A DNA stretch of 6,416 nt from assembly GCF_910579365.1 (NCBI RefSeq), contig NZ_CAJTUX010000105.1:1-6416 (forward strand). The letters are read 5' to 3'. Shown piece by piece: positions 1 to 5,295 of this stretch; position 1 is the first letter of the stretch; every line of letters begins with the position of its first letter. Under the pieces are notes generated by a model, which ran no database searches, was not told the DNA's origin, and worked only from the letters and a program-made list of their open reading frames with translations. Origin of the DNA: an uncultured Oscillibacter sp. Lineage in GTDB: Bacteria; Bacillota; Clostridia; Oscillospirales; Oscillospiraceae. A program made the translations under genes and the position numbers.

Positions 1-564
1 CAGTATGTTCTGCTGCTTCTGGATGTCACTCTGCCGGACGGAACGGGGTTTGAAGTCTGTGAACGGGTCAGGGCGCAGAATCAGCGGATCCCCATTATTT
101 TTCTGACCGCGTCCGACGAGGAAGTCAGCATCATCCGCGGTCTGGACAGCGGCGGCGACGACTACATGACCAAACCGTTCAAACTGGGCGAGCTGTGTTC
201 CCGCATCCGGGCGCTGCTGCGCCGGACCGGTATGGCCAAGCCGGCGCCATCGGAGATAATCCAATGTGGGGACACCCAAATCGACCTTCTGGGAAGCCGG
301 GCCTGCCTGGACGGCAGGCCCCTGGATCTGACCGGCGCGGAATACCGCCTGCTCTGCCTGCTGGTACGCAACGCCGGCCGCGTTGTTACGCGGGACACCA
401 TCCTCAGCGAGCTGTGGGACGACGCCGGGAATTATGTGGACGGCAACACCTTATCTGTTTATGTGCGCCGCCTGCGGGAGAAGGTGGAGGCCGACCCCTC
501 CCACCCTCTGCATCTGCTTACGGTCCGGGGCTTTGGCTACCAGTGGAAAGAGGTTTCGCCATGA
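1..564 (+). CDS. OmpR/PhoB-family response regulator, 5'-truncated
   Basis: This is a cytoplasmic DNA-binding response regulator, partner of the kinase that follows. The reading frame is open from base 1, and 187 residues are visible. OmpR-family members usually have about 225-230, so roughly 40 N-terminal residues, including the first acidic pocket, lie off the left edge. The receiver domain (visible residues 1-75) has the phospho-acceptor Asp8 in LLLLDVTLPDGTGFEV, the switch Thr36 in IIFLTA, and the invariant Lys58 in DYMTKPF. The winged-helix effector domain (about 92-185) has LDLTGAEYRLL, RVVTRDTILSELW, the recognition-helix segment VYVRRLREKV and the terminal wing TVRGFGYQW. The stop codon overlaps the kinase start (ATGA), implying translational coupling. 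The likely target is the operator at 1777-1818. The family call is firm; the exact orthologue (VncR-, VanR- or BceR-like) is not resolved. Confidence 0.95.
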   Translation, partial: QYVLLLLDVTLPDGTGFEVCERVRAQNQRIPIIFLTASDEEVSIIRGLDSGGDDYMTKPFKLGELCSRIRALLRRTGMAKPAPSEIIQCGDTQIDLLGSRACLDGRPLDLTGAEYRLLCLLVRNAGRVVTRDTILSELWDDAGNYVDGNTLSVYVRRLREKVEADPSHPLHLLTVRGFGYQWKEVSP

Positions 565-1790
565 GCTTTTATCAAGACAGGCAGATTAGAGCCTATGGAC
601 TCTTTCTGGCGTGCATCTCCGTGTGTATCGTTGGTATGGGAATGCTGCTGAGTTCGATACAAATGAATTTGGCAAAGGATATCTATCTATCCCGCAGCGA
701 GGCCATAGCGGCCTCCCTTTTAGCGCAGGAAGTCCCCCGCACGGTCATTGCTGCCGCGCTCACAAGTACAGAAATCAGCGAGGAAGGGACGGCTCTGCTC
801 GCCATGGTGGGGGTGGATGCCACAGCCGAAAGCGGGCTGCTCCCCTTCTGCGCGCAGCTCCAACGCTCCAGCTTCACTGCCGCCGCCGGCATGGCCATCC
901 TGCTGGTTGTTGCCCTCTTTGCCGGAACCTGGGTGTTCTTTTCGGCGCGGAAACGCTTGTACAGCCAGGCGGACCAAGCCGTCAGCGGCTACCTTTGCGG
1001 GGATTTCTCCCAGCACTTGCCCCGAAGCAGCGAGGGCGCAATCGATCAGATATTTGCCCAGGTGGAACAGCTGGCAACCATGCTCCAGGCCAAAACAGAA
1101 ACCGAGCATCAGGCCAAGGAATTCCTCAAAAAATCCATATCAGACATCTCCCACCAGCTCAAGACGCCCTTGGCTGCCCTTACCATGTATCAGGAAATCA
1201 TTGCGGATGAACCGGAGCATCCCGATACGGTGCGGGAATTTTCCGCCAAAATGTCCGTTTCGCTGAAGCGTATGGAATATCTGATTCAAGCCATGCTGAA
1301 AATCACCCGGCTGGATACGGGGAATATCGTGTTTGAGAAGGACTGCCTCAATGTCGCCGCGCTAGTATCCCAATCCATCCGTGAGCTGACGACACGGGCC
1401 GGGCGCGAAAACAAGCGGATTCTCGTTGACGGAGATGCCGGGCAGCAGCTGGTGTGTGACAGGGACTGGACCTGCGAGGCCATCGGCAACATCGTGAAAA
1501 ACGCTCTGGACCACACCGGTCCAGGCGGAACCGTGCGCATCCATTGGGAGCATACCCCCGCCATGCTGCGTATTTTCATTACAGATAACGGCAGCGGCAT
1601 CGCTCCGGAGGACATCCACCACATTTTCAAGCGGTTTTACCGCGGCAAGCGCTCCCTGGATACCCAGGGAATCGGGCTGGGGCTCCCCCTGGCGAAGTCG
1701 ATCATAGAGGGGCAGGGCGGCATCATCGCCGTGCAGAGCGATCCGGGGACCGGCACAACCTTCACCCTCTCCTTCCTTACAGAACTGTAA
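561..1790 (+). CDS. Membrane sensor histidine kinase (VncS-like)
   Basis: This 409-residue sensor kinase phosphorylates the preceding regulator. The ATG at 561 is chosen because it overlaps the regulator stop as ATGA and places a membrane segment right after the N-terminus; the open frame further upstream only shadows the regulator. TM1 is about residues 11-33 and TM2 about 106-128, enclosing an extracytoplasmic loop of about 72 residues with no recognised sensor fold. A HAMP-like/coiled linker follows (about 130-190). The H-box is ISHQLKTPLAAL with His198. The ATP domain shows an N-box around Asn310/Asn314 (GNIVKNALDH), G1 DNGSGI (342-347), F-box FKRFYRG (356-362) and G2 GIGLGLPL (370-377), so it looks catalytically intact. 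His+1 is Gln199 rather than the common Glu/Asp. HQLKTPL resembles pneumococcal VncS and related Firmicutes kinases beside FtsX-type transporters. The ligand is unknown; an envelope peptide or antibiotic is inference. Confidence 0.95.
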   Translation: MSFYQDRQIRAYGLFLACISVCIVGMGMLLSSIQMNLAKDIYLSRSEAIAASLLAQEVPRTVIAAALTSTEISEEGTALLAMVGVDATAESGLLPFCAQLQRSSFTAAAGMAILLVVALFAGTWVFFSARKRLYSQADQAVSGYLCGDFSQHLPRSSEGAIDQIFAQVEQLATMLQAKTETEHQAKEFLKKSISDISHQLKTPLAALTMYQEIIADEPEHPDTVREFSAKMSVSLKRMEYLIQAMLKITRLDTGNIVFEKDCLNVAALVSQSIRELTTRAGRENKRILVDGDAGQQLVCDRDWTCEAIGNIVKNALDHTGPGGTVRIHWEHTPAMLRIFITDNGSGIAPEDIHHIFKRFYRGKRSLDTQGIGLGLPLAKSIIEGQGGIIAVQSDPGTGTTFTLSFLTEL

Positions 1791-1818
1791 GCTGAAATTC
1801 ACCTGATTGTAAGCTGCC
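1777..1818 (+). promoter_or_regulatory. Probable response-regulator operator upstream of the ABC genes
   Basis: A perfect inverted repeat TTACA-GAAC-TGTAA spans 1777-1790 and includes the kinase stop codon. It matches the TNACA-N4-TGTAA pattern described for BceR-type regulators. The nonamer TGTAAGCTG occurs at 1786-1794 and again at 1808-1816, exactly 22 bp apart. The 11-mer between them (1797-1807) matches the first at 6 of 11 positions (xxTxAxCTGAx), so the stretch can also be read as three 11-bp direct repeats, the usual spacing for PhoB/OmpR dimers. The last TGTAA ends 11 nt before the -10 at 1824, a suitable place for an activator that contacts polymerase. The repeats are visible in the sequence; binding by the upstream regulator is inferred. 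Confidence 0.65.
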
Positions 1819-1823
1819 TCTGT

Positions 1824-1829
1824 TATACT
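1824..1829 (+). promoter_or_regulatory. -10 box of the ABC transporter promoter
   Basis: TATACT differs from TATAAT at one position. At 16-18 nt spacing the upstream hexamers (for example ACCTGA at 1801-1806) do not resemble TTGACA, so the promoter probably depends on the activator bound at 1777-1818. Transcription would start near 1836, leaving a leader of only about 18 nt. Confidence 0.55.
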
Positions 1830-1836
1830 CTAGCGC

Positions 1837-1843
1837 AAGGAGG
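1837..1843 (+). promoter_or_regulatory. Ribosome binding site for the ABC ATPase
   Basis: AAGGAGG is a complete Shine-Dalgarno match, 10 nt before the ATG at 1854. It fixes that start and suggests strong, independent translation of the transporter, separate from the kinase. Confidence 0.85.
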
Positions 1844-1853
1844 CATTTGTGCT

Positions 1854-2549
1854 ATGAAAATTTTGACCGTACAGAACCTGTGCAAGACCTATGGCAAGGG
1901 CGAGGCAAGGGTTGACGCCTTGAAAAACGTGTCCTTCTCCCTGGAAAAGGGAGAATTTGCCGCAGTGGTCGGCGAATCCGGCTCCGGCAAGAGCACCCTG
2001 CTCAACTGTATCGGCGCTCTGGACACCCCCACTTCCGGCGAAGTCCGGATGGACGGGCAGAACCTGTTCTCCATGGGGGAAGAAAAACGCACCATCTTCC
2101 GGCGGCGGAATATCGGCTTCATTTTCCAGTCCTTTCAGCTTGTCTCCGAGCTGAACGTGGAGCAAAATATCATCTTTCCCCTGCTCTTGGACTATAAGAA
2201 ACCGAACCCCGCCGCTGTCCAGGAGATTCTGGAGCTGCTGGGCCTGACCTCCCGCCGGAATCACCTGCCCAACCAGCTCTCCGGCGGACAGCAGCAGCGG
2301 GTGGCCATCGGCCGGGCGCTGATTACAAAGCCCAAATTGATCCTGGCCGACGAGCCTACAGGAAATCTGGACAGCAAGAACAGCCGCGATGTCATGGAGC
2401 TGCTGACCCAGGCGTCCCGGCACTACCAGCAGACCATTCTGATGATCACCCACAACCGAAACCTGACCGCTTCCGTGGATCGCGTTTTCCAGGTGGCGGA
2501 CGGCGTGCTGACGGACTTGGGAGGGGAAGCGGATGAAACACTTTCTTGA
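1854..2549 (+). CDS. ABC transporter ATP-binding protein (MacB/LolD/Vex2-like)
   Basis: This 231-residue cytoplasmic ATPase powers the FtsX-type permease encoded next. The motifs are complete and in order: Walker A GESGSGKST (40-48), Q-loop Gln92 in FIFQSFQL, signature LSGGQQQR (142-149), Walker B LILADE with catalytic Glu167, D-loop GNLDSKN (170-176) and switch His200 in MITHNR. Length, the FQSFQLV segment and ADEPTGNLDS are typical of the MacB/LolD/FtsE subfamily, whose members usually drive mechanotransmission or export of lipids, peptides or antibiotics from the membrane rather than import. The start is supported by the AAGGAGG site at 1837. The last 17 nt overlap the permease gene, so the two are translationally coupled. 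Expression is probably induced through the operator just upstream. The substrate cannot be read from the ATPase. Confidence 0.96.
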   Translation: MKILTVQNLCKTYGKGEARVDALKNVSFSLEKGEFAAVVGESGSGKSTLLNCIGALDTPTSGEVRMDGQNLFSMGEEKRTIFRRRNIGFIFQSFQLVSELNVEQNIIFPLLLDYKKPNPAAVQEILELLGLTSRRNHLPNQLSGGQQQRVAIGRALITKPKLILADEPTGNLDSKNSRDVMELLTQASRHYQQTILMITHNRNLTASVDRVFQVADGVLTDLGGEADETLS

Positions 2550-4893
2550 CCTGATCCCCATCTCCGCAAAGGTACACCGGAAACAGAACCGGATGTCCAT
2601 CCTCTGCATTATCCTGTCCGTATTCCTGGTAACCACCATTTTCGGCATGGCGGATATGTTTATCCGCAGCCAGATCTTACAGGCCCAGCGGGACGATGGC
2701 AGCTGGCATATCGGCCTGAGAAACATCAGCGCTGAGAATGCGGCGCTGATGGCGGCCCGGCCCGACATTGCGGTGATTTCCCCCTATGGTACTTTGAACT
2801 TTGGCGCCAATCTGGGTTATACCATGGGAGGAAAAGAGACGGTGATCTTCGGCAGCGATGAAGCCCTTGTCACAAAAATTTTTCTTGATATGCTGACGGA
2901 GGGCGCTTACCCACAGGCAGAGGGCGGCGCGCTGGTCACGGAAAACGCCAGGGAGATGATGGGCCTCCACATTGGGGACGAGGTAACATTGCACACCCCG
3001 GATGGGACTTCACTCCACTATCCGATCACTGGATTTGTAGGGAACTCCTCCGGCTTGATGCGCAGCGACGCATATGGGATTTTCCTGTGTATAGAGGACT
3101 ACCGCGCCATTTATCCCGGCGTCACAGAGGGGGCACCCGCCGATTTTGACATTATGTACTATGTCCAATTCTCCCATACCCGGGATATCCAAGGAAGCAT
3201 CAAAAATCTCAAATCGGCCTTCCAGCTGTCAGACGGCCAGGTATCCGAAAACACAAAGCTGCTGGGCCTGCTGGGACAGAGCCGGGACAGCTTTATGATG
3301 TTCATCTACGCGGCGGCAGGGATTCTCTTCGTTCTGGTCATGTCAGCAGGGATTCTGATGATCGCCAGCAGCCTGAACAGCAATGTTGCGCAGCGCATGG
3401 AATTTTTCGGCCTGATGCGCTGTATTGGGTCAACGCCCAGGCAGGTCATGCAGATGGTGCGCAGGGAAGCGCTCGGCTGGTGCCGCCTTGCGATCCCCGC
3501 CGGTGTGGCCTTGGGGGTCGTGGTGATATGGGTCCTGTGCGCCATCCTTCGATACCTCAGCCCGGGCTACTTTGCGGCAATGCCCGCCTTCGGTCTGAGC
3601 CTGCCCAGCGTGGCCGCCGGCGTCCTGGTGGGACTGCTTACCGTGATGCTCGCGGCCCGCTCCCCGGCAAAACGCGCCGCAAAGGTCTCGCCGCTGGCCG
3701 CGGTTTCCGGCAGCGCAGGCGAGGCCCGGCCTGTCCGCTCCGCGGCCAATACGCAGCTGGCAAAGGTGGATACCGCCCTGGGCATCCATCACGCCGTCTC
3801 CAGCAGGAAAAACTATCTGCTCATGACCGGCTCCTTCGCCTTGAGCATCGTTCTTTTCCTCTCCTTCTCCGTAACCGTTGACTTCATGCGCCACGCCCTG
3901 ACGCCGCTGCAGCCCTGGACGCCGGATTTATCCATCGTCAGTCCGGACCGCACCTGTTCCGTGGACAGCGCTCTGCTGGAGCGTCTGAATGAAATACCGG
4001 CAGTCAAAGCGGCCTATGGCCGGATGTTTGCCTACGGTGTGCCTGTTTCGGGAAGTGACGCAGTCCAGACAGCCGATCTGATCTCCTACGATGCAAACCA
4101 GTTTGGCTGGGCAGAGGATTATCTGCTGGAAGGCTCTCTGGAGGCTGCCCAGCAGGCAGCCGGTACCGGTCTGGTGGTGAAGGAGTCAGACAGCACCATA
4201 AAGGTCGGGGACACGATCACCATTCAGGCCGGCGGGACACCCCGGGAAATCGAAATCGTTGGGATACTCTCCGACTGCCCATTCAGCAACGCCGCCGGTG
4301 TCGGGCTCATCATCTGCTCTGAGGACAGTTTCCGGCAGATGACTGGGCTGACAGATTTCACCGTGATTGATATACAGCTGGTTCGGGGCGCCTCTGACAG
4401 TGAGGTCAGCGCAATCCATCAGATGGTGGGCACTCAGTATACCTTCTCGGATGAACGGCTGGGAAACAGCAGCACGCGGGGCATCTATTACTGCTTCAAT
4501 CTTTTTGTCTATGGTTTTCTCGTCCTGATTGCCCTGATTACGATTTTCAACGTGGTCAACAGCATTGCAATGAGCGTCGCATCCAGAACAAAGCAATATG
4601 GCGCGTTCCGGGCCATTGGACTGAGCACCCGGCAGTTGTCCAAAATGGTAGTTGCAGAGGCGGGGGCCTACGCCTTATCAGGCAGCGTGGCCGGTACGGT
4701 ACTGGGCTTGCTCGCCAACAGGCTCCTGTTCGCCATGCTGATTGGGCAAAAGTGGGGCGAGCCGTGGGGCATTCCTTGGTCTGAGTTAGGGATCATCCTC
4801 CTGATCCTCCTCTTTTCCGTAGCATTGGCGGTATATGGGCCCATAAGACGAATCCATAGCATGACCATTGTTGATACCATTTGCGCACAGTGA
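2533..4893 (+). CDS. ABC transporter permease with two FtsX domains
   Basis: This 786-residue membrane protein is the partner of the preceding ATPase. Eight membrane segments are predicted by eye at about 21-40, 255-279, 317-340, 357-375, 428-447, 655-678, 709-730 and 752-770. The order is TM, large extracytoplasmic domain (about 45-250), three-TM FtsX core, then the same pattern again with a second extracytoplasmic domain (about 450-650). The two FtsX cores carry matching cytoplasmic coupling segments after their first helix: FFGLMRCIGSTPRQVMQMV (about 291-309) and QYGAFRAIGLSTRQLSKMV (about 688-706). It thus looks like two MacB/LolC-type half-permeases joined in one chain, so a single permease gene may suffice. 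BceB-type proteins instead have ten TMs and one large loop. The ATG at 2533 follows GAGGGG (2521-2526) and overlaps the ATPase end. Peptide or antibiotic handling is inferred from the adjacent two-component genes; the substrate is unknown. Confidence 0.94.
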   Translation: MKHFLDLIPISAKVHRKQNRMSILCIILSVFLVTTIFGMADMFIRSQILQAQRDDGSWHIGLRNISAENAALMAARPDIAVISPYGTLNFGANLGYTMGGKETVIFGSDEALVTKIFLDMLTEGAYPQAEGGALVTENAREMMGLHIGDEVTLHTPDGTSLHYPITGFVGNSSGLMRSDAYGIFLCIEDYRAIYPGVTEGAPADFDIMYYVQFSHTRDIQGSIKNLKSAFQLSDGQVSENTKLLGLLGQSRDSFMMFIYAAAGILFVLVMSAGILMIASSLNSNVAQRMEFFGLMRCIGSTPRQVMQMVRREALGWCRLAIPAGVALGVVVIWVLCAILRYLSPGYFAAMPAFGLSLPSVAAGVLVGLLTVMLAARSPAKRAAKVSPLAAVSGSAGEARPVRSAANTQLAKVDTALGIHHAVSSRKNYLLMTGSFALSIVLFLSFSVTVDFMRHALTPLQPWTPDLSIVSPDRTCSVDSALLERLNEIPAVKAAYGRMFAYGVPVSGSDAVQTADLISYDANQFGWAEDYLLEGSLEAAQQAAGTGLVVKESDSTIKVGDTITIQAGGTPREIEIVGILSDCPFSNAAGVGLIICSEDSFRQMTGLTDFTVIDIQLVRGASDSEVSAIHQMVGTQYTFSDERLGNSSTRGIYYCFNLFVYGFLVLIALITIFNVVNSIAMSVASRTKQYGAFRAIGLSTRQLSKMVVAEAGAYALSGSVAGTVLGLLANRLLFAMLIGQKWGEPWGIPWSELGIILLILLFSVALAVYGPIRRIHSMTIVDTICAQ

Positions 4894-4991
4894 TATAACA
4901 GGAAGCGGATAATCCCAAGCCGATGACCTGCCTTTTCAATATGAAAAGCGTCTGCTACCGCATATTCTATTATGCGCGCATTAAGACCAGG

Positions 4992-5031
4992 AAGGCGGCC
5001 GGTGTGGAAAGGGGAACACACCGTCCGCCTT
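4992..5031 (+). terminator. Possible terminator hairpin after the permease
   Basis: Arms AAGGCGG-C-CGGTGTG (4992-5006) and CACACCG-T-CCGCCTT (5017-5031) pair as 14 bp with one C/T mismatch around a 10-nt loop. It lies about 100 nt after the permease stop, the right place to end the operon. The weak point is the 3' side, which has only a short T run (TTT, then GCC), so it may be an RNA-stabilising stem rather than an efficient intrinsic terminator. Confidence 0.4.
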
Positions 5032-5051
5032 TGCCAGATGGAACGATTCAG

Positions 5052-5080
5052 TTGTAAGCTGCGTGAAAAGTGCAAATAAT
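5052..5080 (+). promoter_or_regulatory. Promoter-like segment carrying the operator core motif
   Basis: TTGTAA (5052-5057), a 17-nt spacer and AATAAT (5075-5080) form a plausible sigma-A promoter with 4 of 6 and 5 of 6 matches. The first 11 bases, TTGTAAGCTGC, are identical to 1807-1817 in the operator upstream of the ATPase. No gene follows on this strand; the transcript would run through the hairpin at 5094-5127 and then antisense to the UvrA-like gene. It could be a small-RNA promoter, a relic of a second regulated unit, or chance. Confidence 0.3.
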
Positions 5081-5093
5081 GTTGAAAACGAGC

Positions 5094-5127
5094 GCGGCCT
5101 CTATTCTGATAGCGGAATAGAGGCCGC
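5094..5127. terminator. 13-bp perfect hairpin, possible terminator for the minus-strand gene
   Basis: GCGGCCTCTATTC (5094-5106) and its exact reverse complement (5115-5127) flank the 8-nt loop TGATAGCG. On the minus strand the stem is followed by GCTCGTTTTC, a modest T-run, so it could terminate the UvrA-like transcript about 170 nt past its stop. On the plus strand no T-tract follows. It could also be a dispersed intergenic palindrome of the REP type, which this window cannot decide. Confidence 0.4.
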
Positions 5128-5165
5128 ACAATACGTTGCGCGCTTTGAATTGCGGAGAATTTAGA

Positions 5166-5192
5166 GATAAACTGCCGCAAAAACAGTTTATC
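5166..5192. repeat. 9-bp inverted repeat
   Basis: GATAAACTG (5166-5174) and CAGTTTATC (5184-5192) are perfect inverted copies separated by 9 nt. The arms are AT-rich and no T-tract adjoins, so a terminator is unlikely. A protein-binding palindrome or an end of a vanished element is possible but unsupported. Confidence 0.35.
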
Positions 5193-5295
5193 AGTCAGAT
5201 GTATGGACCAAATCAAAACAGGGTATGGATATCAATTAATTTTGGAAAATACAGAGAAAAACCGCCCGCCCCACTTGTGCCGGCTGGACTTCAGC

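Larger units (their letters stand above)
4894..5295. other. 402-bp spacer between convergent genes
   Basis: No convincing gene is seen here. The spacer separates the permease end from the end of the UvrA-like gene on the opposite strand. It contains a small palindrome CTTTTC-AATAT-GAAAAG (4932-4948), a 14-bp imperfect hairpin (4992-5031), a promoter-like segment with a third copy of the operator core (5052-5080), a 13-bp perfect hairpin (5094-5127), a 9-bp hairpin (5166-5192), and a stretch at about 5155-5262 visibly richer in A+T than either flanking gene. A 44-codon open frame (4923-5057) is unsupported by a ribosome binding site. Confidence 0.7.

Noticed and set aside
195..560. In-frame upstream extension of the histidine kinase
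   Set aside because: It lies wholly inside the response regulator in another frame, is low-complexity Arg/Gly/Pro-rich, and the ATGA start at 561 gives the expected N-terminal membrane segment.
1807..1829. TTGTAA (1807) as a -35 for TATACT (1824)
   Set aside because: The spacer would be only 11 nt, too short for sigma-70-type promoters; the hexamer is better explained as part of the operator repeat.
1830..2768. 312-codon minus-strand open frame
   Set aside because: It is antisense to the ATPase and permease start, which have complete family motifs; the frame has no recognisable domain and arises from GC-rich codon structure.
5081..5146. Integron attC-like site around the hairpin
   Set aside because: GTTGAAAA and GTTGCGC do not fit paired RYYYAAC/GTTRRRY core sites, and no gene cassette or integrase is present.
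4668..5216. 182-codon minus-strand open frame reaching into the spacer
   Set aside because: Its 3' half is antisense to the permease C-terminal membrane segments, its start has no ribosome binding site, and its product shows no recognised motif.
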